In this document: one piece after another, positions 14,607 to 27,427 of the stretch
Position numbering within the stretch: position 1 is the first letter of the stretch
How the letters are laid out: every line of letters begins with the position of its first letter
Origin: Rotaria socialis
Taxonomy: Eukaryota > Rotifera > Eurotatoria > Philodinida > Philodinidae
NCBI GenBank assembly: GCA_905331475.1
Contig: CAJNYU010004302.1
Location: 154,574-218,573 of the forward strand
Reading direction: 5' to 3'
DNA: 64,000 nucleotides
The notes under the pieces: generated by a model
Told to the model about the DNA's origin: nothing
What the model saw: the letters and a program-made list of their open reading frames with translations, nothing else
The model's database searches: none
Program-made: the position numbers and the translations under genes

Positions 14607-17410
14607 ATGAATTTCATGCAGTCGATAAACGGATTTTTTACGAATGCACAACAACAAATAAGTACGTTTTGTTAAAAGAAAAATTTTATTAAATTGTTGC
14701 TTGTTGTTGTTGTTTAGCTTCGCTTTATGGTTTTCAAGATGCTCTACTTTATCAACCAAATGAGCCAGATACAGCACGAACAATCGTTCAAACTCCTGAT
14801 ATATTTCATATGCCGTATGAAACAATTATAATTGAAACTCCTGATAACGAAAAATTACACGGATTTTTAATTAAACAAGTCAATCGAACAAATGAACGCG
14901 AAACATTAGTTTTTTTTCATGGAAATGCAGGAAATATTGGTCATCGGTATGATAGGGAAAAAAAAGAATACTCTTCTTAGAGAAATTATGCGCTTGAAAT
15001 GTCACTGACTCTAATAGTCAACTGTAAGTAATACAGACCGAGTCCTTGCGCATGATTTGCCCGATGAGAGAATAGTGCCATTGAAATTCAGCAGAATTCT
15101 TAATAATTTTTGAAGTTTATTTGTTTGTATATTCAGAGAAATTTACAATGGCTGAATGCGTTCTTTCAAAAGTAAAGACATCCATGAATGTCAGGAAGTT
15201 TTTTTCTAAGTTATGAAAAATTCAATTGAGATTTTTTAATGGAAGAGTTTCTATTAAAATTATTTTCGATAAATATCTGCCATTGGATTTTAAGAACTGG
15301 GCTGAGGCGCTAGATATAGCCCGTCTCGAAAGAGTACAAAGAATTTCTATACGTGCCAACGCATTTCCTATTGGTGCACCTGCCTAGCGGTGGAACTAGC
15401 ATATGACATATATTCGCATCTTTATTGAGTAGATTGTTTCGATCACAGCTTTGAATGAGACGAAAAAGGATTAAAACCATGTGTTTTGACATAATTGATG
15501 TCTTGTATTTGCAAAATGATCTGTTTTTTTTTTGCATATTTGTAGACGAAACGGTGTCCATTTAATTTTAGAAAATTCTATGAAGGAAAGCGAAACTAGT
15601 AAGATTTCTACAACTGAATTGGTAGATTCAAAAACAAATAACTCCAGGAAATATACAGATAACTGTTTGTCCTATTTAGAGTTCTTTTTAGGAAAGCAAG
15701 CCCTTGGGTCTGTTTTGCATGATAAATCTGAGCAGTTGAATAATTCTATCGGAATTACGCAAATTAGCTGATTTAACGCTTCTCTGAACCCATCGTAAAT
15801 AATAACTCCTAGATTTACTGTAGATTAACAGAACCCGATGACCGTAACCCGAATATGTGTTGATGACAGAAATACTTAATTAGCGATAATTCTATATTTT
15901 TATAAATGCTAAAATTAGTCGGGAAAAAGATTGCATTCAGGAAGAAAAAATCAAAATCTTGGAGTGTTTAAAAAAATGCAAATATATTTGAAGTAGAGTA
16001 ATGTTTTCCTGAATAGATTGATCTCACGTTGATTAGCAAGAGACGTCATATTCTAATCCGATAGGGGGCGCTTTTTCTCTATTAATCGTAAAGCAAATTG
16101 ATAAAATTATGACTGAAGACATATGAAAGTTTGCTTTTCTATTTGATTTAGTTTACAAAACGCTAATTTGTTATATCGTACATGTAATATAAATATTCTT
16201 CTCTTTGACTATCGTGGATATGGAAAATCAACGGGTGCGCCGTCTGAAACAGGTCTTTATACGGATGCGCTAGCTGTATATAATTATGTTCGTAAACGAA
16301 ATGATCTTGATCAGAGCAAAATATTTTTATTTGGTCGTTCACTTGGTGGTGCTGTTGCATTAAATCTCGGTAAAATAAAATAAAATAAATATTAATCTTA
16401 ATACTATTTGTTTTTTCATAATATAGCTTCTCAACTTGCTCAGACGAATCCAACGCCGCCATTATATGCTGTTATTGTTGAAAATACTTTTACATCGATA
16501 CCTGACATGGCTAAAAGACTATTTCAAGTCTCTGTACTTGATTATGTACCTAATTGGTGCTATAAAAATGTGGTATAAATGTTACTTTTCTTTTTGTCAA
16601 ATAAATTTCTATTACTTTTCTTTTCATAGTACCCATCGCTTTCAAAAATGCGTAATATCAAAGTGCCAATACTTTTTCTTTCTGGTGGACAAGATGAATT
16701 AGTTCCTGCGCAAATGATGGAAAAGCTTCACGAGGTTTGTTTTTCTTTCGATCATAGGACAATTAATTAAAATCATAGTATGGAAACTAAAAGACCCGCT
16801 CATCATATATATATTGTGAGATAATCAGCAGCAGTGGTAGTAGTATCGGCTAATTTCTAATAAACTATTTCCATGTTTTCTTTGTAACGCAAGGTCGCCA
16901 CTGACCGATGTAATTTATAGCGATGTCTTATCCATATGCCGCATAATTCCTTTTTCAGAACAGAATGTACGCATGCACTATCGACTTAGGCTCCATTCAC
17001 ACTGAAAAAAATTAAGCAACGTGATTGGTTAATTCACACTTCAGTCATCTTTTTGAGACGACTTAGTGGTTAATTCTGTTTTATCTTTTTGGTGTGAATG
17101 GGTCCTTACTCGGTACCAAAAAATCTGACGCTAAGTATTTCTCTCACAGAGCTTCAGTTTTCATTTCAATCCGGCTAATCTGTTGTTGTTTTTCCAGGAG
17201 TGTAAAAGTTCAAAAAAGCAGTTGACTGTATTTCCTGATGGTCAACATAATACTACATGGCTTTCACATGATTATACAAGTCGAATACGTAAATTTCTCG
17301 CAGAAGTAAGTCATCACAATTAGACCTATCATTTAATGAATGAAAATTTGTGTTAACAGTGTTCCACCTCTATTCCCACCGAATCGTCAACACCAACTGG
17401 CTCGATTTAA
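14607..17410 (+). CDS. ABHD13: ABHD13-like alpha/beta hydrolase
   Basis: Serine hydrolase of the ABHD13 (BEM46) family; its natural substrate is not settled. The visible order matches the family: [21 protein letters not shown] (oxyanion region), [13 protein letters not shown], the nucleophile elbow [34 protein letters not shown] (catalytic Asp) and [10 protein letters not shown] (catalytic His). The start at 14607 follows an in-frame TGA, and its short exon splices in frame to the next. That leaves only about 20 residues before the conserved core, so the N-terminal membrane anchor of vertebrate ABHD13 is missing unless an upstream exon was overlooked. The intron at 14.95-16.15 kb is unusually long. 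The final exon ends PTGSI. It lies on the same strand as HERPUD, 192 bp away. Confidence 0.9.
14949..16150 (+). other. 1.2-kb ABHD13 intron
   Basis: Lies between GNIGHR and LQNANLL, with donor GTATGA and acceptor ATTTAG. It contains short ORFs but none with a recognised domain, and no terminal repeats were seen. Confidence 0.7.
16987..17108. mobile_element. 122-bp MITE-like element in ABHD13 intron
   Basis: Imperfect terminal inverted repeats of about 23 bp: TAGGCTCCATTCACACTGAA at the left, and TAAGGACCCATTCACACCAA as the complement of the right end. The repeat starts and ends with TA, compatible with a TA target site as in Tc1/mariner-type MITEs. The interior is non-coding. Confidence 0.75.
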
Positions 17411-18467
17411 GAAACGCTAAATCATTTGTTGGATTTGCTTTTGCAAATAAAACCGCAAATAAAAAACCTAAGCATATATACATATAATAATCATCCTATG
17501 TACAGTTCTCTAGGTATATTTTCAGTGTTGTTTGATCAATATTCATTTTTTTCTTTCTGTCGTGTTGATGTTTGTTCAAATATACTTGCAAACTATTCCA
17601 AAGCTTTTCTTCTTCTTGTCTTCGAAGATAATGATGATATTTTAAAAATAAATTAATGCCATACTTGACTGCAAGAATATCAAATGAGTAAAGTCTTCAT
17701 ACGTTTTTTTCTTTCATCAAAGTGCAACGGAAAGCAAAAAAATTATTTACAACTGAATAATGATTAACAGATTTATCAACGAACATAATGTTCGGTACAT
17801 TAACTAACAGGATGTGTTGATGTTATCAAATCAAGCGATATAACAGACTAGTTATTTTTACTGTTTAATGGTACAGAAATATTCATCAGCTTAGTATGTT
17901 TGTCTTTTTGTCTCATGATCAAATCGATTTGTATCAGGTGCCCAGTACTGGTGAGAGTATCTCTACTTCTTCTTTTTTTGTGTCAATTGTACTTATAATT
18001 ACTATCTGAATGGATATGCGTAGATGAATCGTCATTCTGAAGACCTTTTATCAGCTCTGCAATAATATGGAATATTTTACCATGACGAAAAAACGTTTTT
18101 TTCCCCTACTAATAGAGTGTCGTCCATTGCTTTCTTTTTTTACGCATCGATAACAAAGGTCTCAAATAGCTCGTAGAATAGTTTCTCTCGTTTTTTCCTC
18201 ATTCTGTCTCTTTTATTTCTTCGTGTACTTATGTCTAATGGATTTGTCGTCTGTCTCATTGATATTATCTCAGACAATTCTGTGTATTTTGTAGGTGTTC
18301 ACTCAAGCAACCAGTCAAAGCGATCAGTTATTATTGACAGAATTAAAAATGAATTAGGAGATCGTTCGAGACTGATATACATACGTATAAGAAATGCCAT
18401 TTTCATTGTTGTTGTTGATCTTAACGACACATTTTTATTTTCAAAAATTTTCAGTCCATATTAGATT
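17411..18467. other. Intergenic spacer ABHD13 to carboxylesterase
   Basis: About 1 kb of AT- and T-rich sequence, presumably ABHD13 3' UTR and the esterase promoter. No gene, repeat or RNA was recognised. Confidence 0.5.
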
Positions 18468-21400
18468 ATGCTTATGCGAAGCAAACTTATCATAATGTCT
18501 GATGAAATTATAAGTTTTGTTTTGTATATTTTTATTTTACTATTCCAAATTCGTTCTACGTCTCCTATTATACAGTATCCGTCAATTGAACGTATTGTCG
18601 ATCAATTATCATATAATTCAACGTTACCATCGTGCACATTATTGGCATGTGAAAAAACAGAAACACAAGCTAATTTTTCAACAGCACATATGACCGATGC
18701 ATATTTATTGAAATTATCATCCTATGATGATATTCATCGACGAAAAGATTCTCCTCGATCAACATTTCTCATTGCTTCAACAGGTATTTATCGTGGCAAA
18801 CGAATAAAATATCGTAATGATCGATATATTGACCAGTTTCTCGGTATTTACTATGCTGAAATTCCACGATCACTTGAAAAACCAATAAAAAAGCGTTTCA
18901 ATTATTCAATAAAATCTGCAACAAGATATAGTCCATATTGCATGCAATCCTTATTTATGACGGAAAATTTATCATATGGCTCATTTGTAATGCAAAACAA
19001 TTTTAATGACGATTGCCTTTCATTGAATATTTACCGACCGGATTTACGTTATGGTGAAAAACGAAAGGCTATCATGTTATTCTCGCATGGAGGCTCCAAT
19101 CAAATTGGTGGGGGCTCATTGTTTGATGGGAGTATTCTAGCGAGTGAAGGCGATATTATTGTTGTAACAATGAATTTTCGACTGAATTATCATGGATTTT
19201 TATCGAGCGGAGACGACCGAATCAAAGGTATTCTTTCATTGCTCCTAAGTATAATTATCACTTAGAATATTTGACTTCAAAGTTATTGTTTTTTTTACTT
19301 CATCAGTCAAGTCAGACCACAAGAAACAGAAAATCTGACAAATCCTTATGTAGACATCTGTCATTTTCATAACGAGCCTAAAACTATATTTTTTGACAGC
19401 GCATTTCAGTAGTGCCGAGGACATTCAATTAAATCGTAATACTTTTCTATTCCAAAAAGAAAAAATGTCAAGATTAAAAAATGTACCGAAACGCCATTTG
19501 TTCTAGCATATAACTTGGTATTAAATAATGAAGTGCTTTGTTTCCGGTACCTCGATTTTTTCATTAATTTTCTCTTCTTAGAACAGCAATGAAAAGAAGC
19601 AATGGCTCTTCTATAATCCGACTCTTCAGACACAGTTTTTTCCTAACCGACAAATATCAACGACGTAGCACTGAGGATTAAATAATCATAGTTATTGAAT
19701 TTTATCCTACTGCATTCGAACAATAATAGAGTTTTATACATAATCAACTAAAATATTGAGACGCGAACTGCACAACCATCATCTTTGATTTGTCATAAGA
19801 AAGAATTGCTTGAGATTGTGCCAATTAGTTTAAATATGTATGCGGCACGACACATTGTCTTGTTGATGGATGAAATTGTTTGACGAGCAATAATATTCGT
19901 TTACAGATAGTGTCTTTGAGAGAGCATATTGAATAAAAATGTGTTTGATCAAGAGATAATTCTTTGCGGATGCACAGCCTTGTGCATTAAGTGCTCCGTG
20001 TTAGTCTGTAGTATAAACATGTTCTAGTAAAAATTACACTTGTCAAGGAACAGCATTGCCCTGAATTGATTAGATAAAGAGCTCATTCGCTGTTTATCCT
20101 GAAAACACTCTTGTTAGCCATTTTGTTCATTGTCAACGCAAGGACTGCGTATGTAATATATGGTTTTGTTTATCAATGATAGGAAGAGGAAACGCAAACA
20201 GTCGACTTATCATTATCATTTTGGATCATCTGTTAATAATTGTAAAATAAACATACTCTATTCTTAGTCTCGTGACTTGAAAGGCATAATTCGAGATTTA
20301 AAGGATGTAATAAATCTTGTCAAATAAGACTTAGTCAATGGCGTCCCTTGTTTATTTTTAACTGTGTTATAGTAAGAGTGCGACGGATTAATGAAAAATC
20401 TAAAGATATCCAAGGACATGCTCAAAACGATAATTCAATTAAGAATAATCTCTGCGATTTATTCACGTGTTTTTTTTTGAAGAATATTAATTTTAATTAA
20501 ATTAAAATATACGAGGTCATTTGAATGATCTTCTCGTGTATCTATTTTTATTGTTTTCAAGGTAATTTTGGTCTTTGGGATCAATTATTAGCTGTTGAGT
20601 GGATTCATGAAAATGCTCGTCTCTTCGGCGGTGATCCTCATCGAATTGTTTTAGCTGGCCATTCAGCAGGCGCTGGGAATGTTATGTTAATTCCAGGTAT
20701 AGACATGGCTATTTTCTTTTCTAGTTAGATATTTCAGTTTTAAAAATTTTTCAGCCAGTCCATATTGTCGTGGTATGATTAAACGTGTTATATCTCAGTC
20801 AGGAACTGGCCTAGCTCCTTGGAGTATAAATCATCACCCGATGAAATTAATCGAGCGTTTATCACACGAATTCAATTGTCAACGATTGAATGAAACAGAA
20901 AGGTTTCAATGTATTCATAGATCGTTACAAGACAATAAAGGAGATTTTTACCGTCTTCATCTGAGTCTTAGCATTGGTAGGACATTTGTTTTTGAAATTG
21001 TTTTATTAAACTAATTTTTTTCTTAGCCGACGATAATCCATATCCAGTTATCGATAATGACTTTTTAAACGATACAATTGAAAATATTCTGCAAAGTGAT
21101 GCATATCAAAATATTGACTTTCTAACGGGTGTTACATTGAATGAAGGTCTTTATTTTGCTGAATATCATATTGGACATTTTTATAGTGATTTAAATAATC
21201 AATCGGCATCGATTGGCAAACAAACTCAAACAAAACAGAAACGCCACATTCGAAAGGGCACAGCAGAAACCATAATTCCACCGGATATAATTAAAACGCA
21301 AGACATTCTTAAGGATGAAAATATTGATCATGATGAGGACGAAGATGACGATGAAGATCTTAAATCTAGTAGAAAAACGCATGTTGAACAAGCATTAAGC

Positions 21401-22611
21401 TACGATCCACATGTTGTTCTTGAACAATTCTCAAAATTAAACTATGTTGAACGTTATATAAACGCAAATTTTCAGTATGCAACATGCTATATTGATGAAA
21501 TTAAAGAACGATATGAATATCCAGGTAATTGATAACTTGCGAGAGAAAGAAAACGCCACGAAATGCTTGTTTTAAAATTTGTTCTGTATTATCTAGGAGA
21601 AAATAATATAACAATGCGATTGAAACTTTATATTGATCTTGTTTCTGATTTAATGTTCAACTTTCATATGGTTCATTGTTTGAATTTACGTGCACAATTG
21701 CCAAATCAAAAATCATCGAACTATGCCTATATTTATTCACATAGGCCAACATTTAAAGCGCGAAGTTTATTTCGAGATCATTTGAAAACATTGCCACATG
21801 TTATTGGACATTTTGCTGAATTAGGTGAATATTAAGATAGATGAGAAAGACATTTGTTCGAATTTGAGAAATTTAACTTTGCGAGAAATGTTTTCCTACA
21901 AAAACATAGTCTAAGAATTAGTACTGCGTGAGAATTGCAGCGGACTTTTCGGAACATTTTACGCTTTGAAGAGCCGATGGTAGAATAAATTCGGTCATTT
22001 TCTTCGTCGTTCGATCTTTCAGGGTAACTTCTTTTTTTATAGTCAAACTGCGTTCAGGAATCGAGCAGTTTTAGTATTCATTTTTTTTCTGAACAACTAG
22101 ATTATGTATTTGGCGTTCCGTTGGCACGAGGTTACCGGCAAATACACAAAAATGTTAACATGAGCTATTATAATTATTCAAATGATGAAGAAAATTTTAG
22201 TCGACAAATAATTCGCTATTGGGCGAATTTTATTAAAACCGGGTTTGTTAATTATTTTATGTTCTATTCTTAATTATTCTTCTTTGAAATAGAAATCCAA
22301 ATAACGATTCATTATCAACAATACAGTCGAACGTTCAATGGAGACCTTATACAAAAAATGAACATAATTATGTTGTTTTTCAATTAAACAATATTCATAA
22401 CGAGCCGAAATATTTTGATTCCATGTATTATTTTTGGTTGAACTTTTATCAAAAGGAATTAAATAATGGATGTTTTAAACAATTAATCGTAAACAAAATG
22501 AAAAAACATCTTAGACCGATTTTAATGGTTCTATTTGGTCTATTATCAATTTTAACTATGTATTGTATTTGTAAATGTTATCAAAAACAAAAACCTAATA
22601 CTCAACATTAA
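18468..22611 (+). CDS. Membrane-anchored type-B carboxylesterase (neuroligin/cholinesterase superfamily)
   Basis: Secretory alpha/beta hydrolase with one C-terminal membrane helix. The second Met, at 18495, begins a good signal peptide (MSDEIISFVLYIFILLFQIR) and may be the real start. Seen in order: the oxyanion HGG (FSHGGSNQIGGG), the N-terminal disulfide Cys pair (SPYCMQS, NDDCLSLNIY), the nucleophile elbow GHSAGAGN, the acid in TLNEGLYFAEY, and the His in HFAEL|DYVFGVPLARGY, where two exons join. All three triad residues are kept, unlike in neuroligins. The choline-site Trp of cholinesterases is not present. A family-atypical acidic insert (DHDEDEDDDEDL) lies at about 21.3 kb. The tail is a helix (PILMVLFGLLSILTMYCIC) and a short basic end. 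The first intron is 1.3 kb. The substrate is unknown. Confidence 0.88.
19229..20561 (+). other. 1.3-kb first intron of the carboxylesterase
   Basis: Separates ...DDRIK from GNFGLWDQ and keeps the frame (AAAG|GTATTC ... TTCAAG|GTAAT). No coding content or clear repeat was recognised inside. Confidence 0.7.
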
Positions 22612-22766
22612 CCGCCACTGACTTCAGTACCTTGATTTTGTAACAATATAGAAATACATAGAGATAGAGTGTTTATAGGATGCTGTCTTTTTTGTGATTT
22701 TTATAATAATAATAAAAAAAACAGACTATAACATACAGAATAGATTTCTCTCTTTTCTTTTCAAAT

Positions 22767-24799
22767 TTATTCATAAACGATTTTTGTTGATGGTGGATGG
22801 CGAGATTTTTTGTAATTTCGTCGATGATAAACAGGCTCATCGTCGTAGATGTAGTCGACTTCATTGCCATCTTCATCAACATAGATGACTTCGTCTTCAT
22901 ATTCTGAACGACGATCATCGTCAACATAAACAATGTCTGAACGAGCTGGACGACGACGAACTACAGGTGATGGGGATTCATCAACATAAACATATTCGGT
23001 CGGAGGCGGTGGAGGCCTTCGAAGAACTGTTCTTCGACGTCTTGGTTGTTCATAGACAACATGTGCTGGTTCAGGTTCATTATAATATCGATCGTCAGCG
23101 TCATAATATGGAGGATCATGTACAACACGTCTTACTCGTTGTGGTCGTTTACCGAGTGAGCCATCCTAAATTGAGTAATAATGAAACGAAATCAATCGAA
23201 GAAAAATGACAAGTGAAGAACTGCGAAAGTTTAAATGGTAATTTCTTTACAATAGCAAGAAAAGAAGCAAACCTCGTCTGTCATTTTCACTTGTATGATT
23301 ACATTTTTCTTGTTCGTTGTATCTGGACGAACGATAAATGTCGTATTTTTTTCCTCGGTTTTTATTTGTGCCGGTGCAGATGACGATTGACTTATAATAG
23401 GCTGAGACGGTAATGGTGGCGCTGATGTCGAAGGATTATTATTATTATTAGCTTGAGGCATAGGATAAAAGTAGGGTTGCGTAAAATAGTTAGGATTTGA
23501 CGAAGGCTGAAGAAAAAAATGCTGCCCAGGAGGCTGATTAGGAACTGTAGTCATAGGTAAAATCATAGGAGATATATGGGAGTATGGAGAAACATTTGAA
23601 TTTGGTAAAAACATAGTAGAATTAGGAGGATATGAGGGACCCGCTGTTTGAGGGAAAAACATAAAGGGTGCAGGAGGAGCGATGGATACAGTTGGAATCT
23701 TTGTAGAAGTATGGGCACGATGATTTTCTTTCGGACGAATAATGACAGTAGGAGATGTCTGATGTTTTGGCTGATTAATGGGTGGAAACGAAGTAAAATA
23801 GGAAATTGTTGGTATATCACTCACCGGATGATAGTCGTCATAAGCATAAGCAGGTGATTCGGTTCGACGATGCACTACATAGTCATCATTAGATACACGC
23901 ATTCGTCGTGGTCTGTCATAGACATCTCGAGGTTGAGGATCATCAACGGGCGGCGGTCTCTGATAATACACAGGTAGAGAAGTGGGAGGAGCAGAATAAG
24001 CATTATTATGAGTATTAGGAAAGCGTACTGGTTTTCGTTCGACATTTCCTCGTTCTATCATTGGATTAGTTTGTCTCATGGCCGGTCTAGTGCCAACATT
24101 TTGATGCATGTCTTCAGTACGTTTTTGTTGAGCAGGTGGCGTTCGTTTTACGATTGTAGACTTTTTTGGTATTTCTCGTCGAGCACCATTTTGTATCTGA
24201 TTGGTTTTCGGCGCTTTAGAATTCGTTCCATTGCGTATTGCCGGCAACGTAAATGTATCTGATCGTGGCGCTTGTTTGACAGACGCTGTTGATCGTTGTG
24301 GTGGTAATTTGCTGCCTGCTGTTGCTTTTGAATTTGAGAATAAACCATTCTGATCATTGTTTCGTCGGTTCTCTTGAAACTGCTTGTGATAACTTTGTGA
24401 CATATAAAGTTTTTCTTTCGTTTTTCCCTTTTTTCCTCTCCTTTTTTTTTCGATGTAATAAAATATTCCGACTAACTGCTGTTCGGTTAATTTTCTTCTT
24501 TTTTAATGTCTCATTTCAAAATCACTCATCGTAACTATTTGACGGTTGCTCTTAGTTATGACAAAAGAAGAAAAAAAAACATTTGCGTTCTTCTCATTCA
24601 GATTTTTTTCTTATTCTTTTTTTAAATCAATGAATAAAAAGGTATGCCATGAAAAGTATTAATGTGTTCAAGCAAGAATAAAAAGTTAAAACTAAATGAA
24701 ACTTACTTGAGCTGCTCGTGCAACGATTTGCGGCCGTACAGTACGATTTCGCGCTCGTAAATATCTTCTATCTTGAGTGAAACCACTTGAGATTGGCAT
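22767..24799 (-). CDS. Low-complexity Pro/Arg/Tyr-rich protein of unknown function
   Basis: Three exons. Exon 1 (24707-24799) encodes MPISSGFTQDRRYLRARNRT... and ends in a clean GTAAGT donor. It can join in frame to QFQENRRNNDQNG (acceptor about 24387). If transcription starts later, MSQSYHKQFQENRR at 24403 is an alternative start. The central exon is Pro-, Ser-, Asn- and Gln-rich and probably disordered (YYQRPPPVDDPQPRDVYDRP). The last exon, after a donor at about 23272 and acceptor at about 23167, repeats acidic/basic Tyr motifs (IVYVDDD, VIYVDEDG, VDYIYDDEP) and stops at 22767. No signal peptide, helix or known domain is seen. It converges tail-to-tail with the esterase, 155 bp apart. The function is not recognised; a scaffold or structural protein is only a guess. 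Confidence 0.75.
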
Positions 24800-24939
24800 T
24801 GATGTTAAAAAATTAGTAACTTTTTATCACGTTGTTGATTATATAATTGACTCCTTTATGATTGAAGGCTTTATATAAAAGACAAATAGGTTATTTTAAT
24901 AGAGAATACTCTTACTGTTCACTCTTATATTATTATTTG

Positions 24940-24983
24940 ATATATATATATATATATGTATGTCTATGTCTATGTCTATGTCT
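24940..24983. repeat. (TA)n-(GTCTAT)n microsatellite
   Basis: A run of TA dinucleotides followed by about four hexamers TGTCTA, upstream of the low-complexity gene. Confidence 0.9.
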
Positions 24984-25152
24984 CGGTGTGGAACTTAGAT
25001 ATGGCTGCAAACGAGAAAAAATAAAAGTTAAAAATTTTCACTTGCTACTATTGACCAGGAAATTCCTTCAAGCGATAAAAATGAAAATTCTATGCACTAT
25101 GAATACTCCAAAAAACAAAATGTTTCTACAGTCTGACGATATATTTCAGCAG

Positions 25153-25427
25153 TGTTCAGACTTCCAAAAAAGGAAATTTTGGAAGTTTTGGAAATTTCAA
25201 GTACTTGTGTTCTAAATTGTTTGGTACTTCCCAAAATTATACAATTTCCGAAATTTCTGAAATTTCCAAAATTCTGTACAAAGCGAAATTTCCGAAATTA
25301 CAGAAGATTCCGAAATTTCTAAACTTTCAAATATTTTCAAAAAATTTTCATTTGCTTTGCTACGTAGTAATCGAGTTGATGGAAGCTTCGGGAATTTCTG
25401 TAATTTCCTTTTTCGGAAATCTGAACA
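25153..25427. mobile_element. 275-bp inverted-repeat element rich in AAATTTCC
   Basis: The ends are inverted copies: TGTTCAGACTTCCAAAAAAG at the left and the complement TGTTCAGATTTCCGAAAAAG at the right. The interior is a dense array of palindromic GAAATTTC-like words (TTCCGAAATTTCTGAAATTTCC). It has no plausible gene; the ORFs on both strands are products of the repeat. It resembles a MITE or foldback element. Confidence 0.75.
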
Positions 25428-26668
25428 TACCTCATCTAAAAATAAAAATTCCATTAAAATTGTTTTTCTATGCTAAGTTATTAATCGAAACTCAAAAGAG
25501 AGATCACGACATTGATTTAAAACACGCCATAGAAGTGTAGCACACATAAAGCAATTAGCTAATGCAGGAATTCTTTTATGGATATTCTCATCACTAGTTT
25601 GACTCGGCATAATGCATTAAGCTCTAACTCAAAAGCAATTAATCAGTTAAAAGACTTCCATCGTTCATGTCATCACCGTCGCAACTGAATCCAAACGTTA
25701 AAATTTCGATCTGTTAGGAATTGTTATTTAACCACTGTACTTTTATAAATTTTTTTTCTGACGTCCATCTGGTAAACAAATTTCGGTTTATTTCAATCGC
25801 ATTGTTTGTTTAAAGAACTTCAGGCAAAATCAAACAAAAACAATATTGTATGACGAGATGCTTTTAAAAATAACTTTTGCGACGAAGTTTAGTTAATAAA
25901 AAGAAAAAAAATGAAATCTGACAAATCTATCCGATTGTACATACGCTATTGATTAATCGGAGATGAAAAAATAAAAACACTTTTCAAATAAACCCTTATC
26001 CTCGCTGATAAGTATAAATATTCCTATTGCAAATACAGAAGAAAAAACAGGTCAAATCAACAATAAGCACTAAAATCTCATAAGTGATATACGAAGGGGA
26101 AAAAAACGACAAGATTATGCTTAAATAAACTACAACAAAATACTTCGGAGTAAAAAATCTATTGTAGCACGGTTCAAACTAAATTCTTTTGCTATTGTCC
26201 GACCGAATAAAGGCAAAGGCCGTGGAGATGAAAATGAAAAATGAAAAATATTTGATCAAGTCTATTTATTTCTATCGCGATAGAAGGTATTTTAAATTAG
26301 CGCGTAGAAAAAAATCTCCTGTTTCTACTTACATCGTAGAATGAAACATATCCGATTTCAGAAGATTGACTTTCGCTTTTTCGACATCTCAGATACCATA
26401 ATACTGCTTCTTATTACATGGAAAAAAAAAGAAATGTAATAAGATGTAGCAATCGAACACTTGGCTGCTATTGTTGTTTATTACAGCATCGGTACTTGAA
26501 AATCTTTTCTTCATTTTTCTCTCTTTTGTTAATAGTATAAGTTCAAGTCTGATCTCACATTTATTTCATTAATATTGATGTTTGAACAAGTGAAATTTAA
26601 AAAAAAAGGTAATATAAGATAAGGGTAAAGTAAAAATAAGTCTAAAATGCATTTGATTTATTCGATGT
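25428..26668. other. Gene-free spacer
   Basis: AT-rich intergenic sequence left of the myosin light chain 3' end. No supported gene, RNA or repeat was seen. Confidence 0.5.
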
Positions 26669-27427
26669 TTATTCGTCTTCTTTGCCACGTTTGATTTGTC
26701 GAGTAAATGCAGCATAGTCAAGATTTCCCTTTGGATCTATTGGGGCGCCATCAAGCATTTGACTGAACTAAAATTGAGAAAGAGAAACAAAAAGAGACAA
26801 ACATATTTACTTAAATTAACAAGAAAAATAAATTCATACCTCCATATCGGTCAATCCTTTAAAAGAAAAACAAAATAAACAGTTAGTATTTATTAAAAAA
26901 TATTATCTTTTTTCTCTCAAGTACTTACGATCATCAGGACGACCTTCACATGTAAGAACTTCTCGTAAACTATAATATAAAACAACAACAACAAATAGTA
27001 ATCATAGATATTTTAGTTTTTCTTCTGACTTTTTTTGATTTATGAATCCAGTTCCTTCCTTATCGAAGTTTTTCCATGCATTTAATATAACATTTTCTTC
27101 ATCTGTACCGTTTAATCGGTCTCCAAATAAACTCAAAATTGTCGTAAAGTTAACTGGACCTTGAGCTTCATCAAGCATAGCTTTTAATTCGGCATCTTTT
27201 GGTGCTTTACCGAGTGAAGCATAGACTTCTTTCAAGTCGTCCATACTAACTGTGCCGTCGCGATCTTGATCCATGAGATTAAATGCCTAGCACACCAGAA
27301 TAACATAAATTATTTCTATTGAAAAAACAAACAAATTTTGAATAAATACTTCTTTGAATTCTTGCACTTGTTTTTGATCAAACATGGAGAAAACGTTACT
27401 TGTGGCACGTTGAGCCTTCTTCTTCAT
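26669..27427 (-). CDS. MYL9: Myosin II regulatory light chain
   Basis: EF-hand light chain that binds the myosin II neck and controls motor activity through phosphorylation. The N-terminus [20 protein letters not shown] carries the conserved kinase site (Thr-Ser in RATSNVF). The first EF-hand loop [12 protein letters not shown] is intact, as expected for the divalent-ion site of this family. The later EF-hands are degenerate ([26 protein letters not shown]). The C-terminus is [11 protein letters not shown]. The coding sequence is split into five exons. One is a 17-nt microexon at 26840-26856 (codes RLTDME across its borders), flanked by AAAG and GTATGA. The length is about that of animal family members. 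An alternative name would be sqh/MYL12-type. Confidence 0.92.

Noticed and set aside
15532..15771. 79-aa plus-strand ORF inside the long ABHD13 intron
   Set aside because: It lies wholly between two exons that splice in frame, and it has no recognisable motif or splice context of its own.
18231..18464. Short plus-strand ORF just before the carboxylesterase
   Set aside because: No motif; probably 5' UTR or promoter DNA of the esterase.
24862..25540. ORFs of about 110 aa near the AAATTTCC repeats
   Set aside because: They read through a microsatellite and an inverted-repeat element; the composition is that of the repeat.
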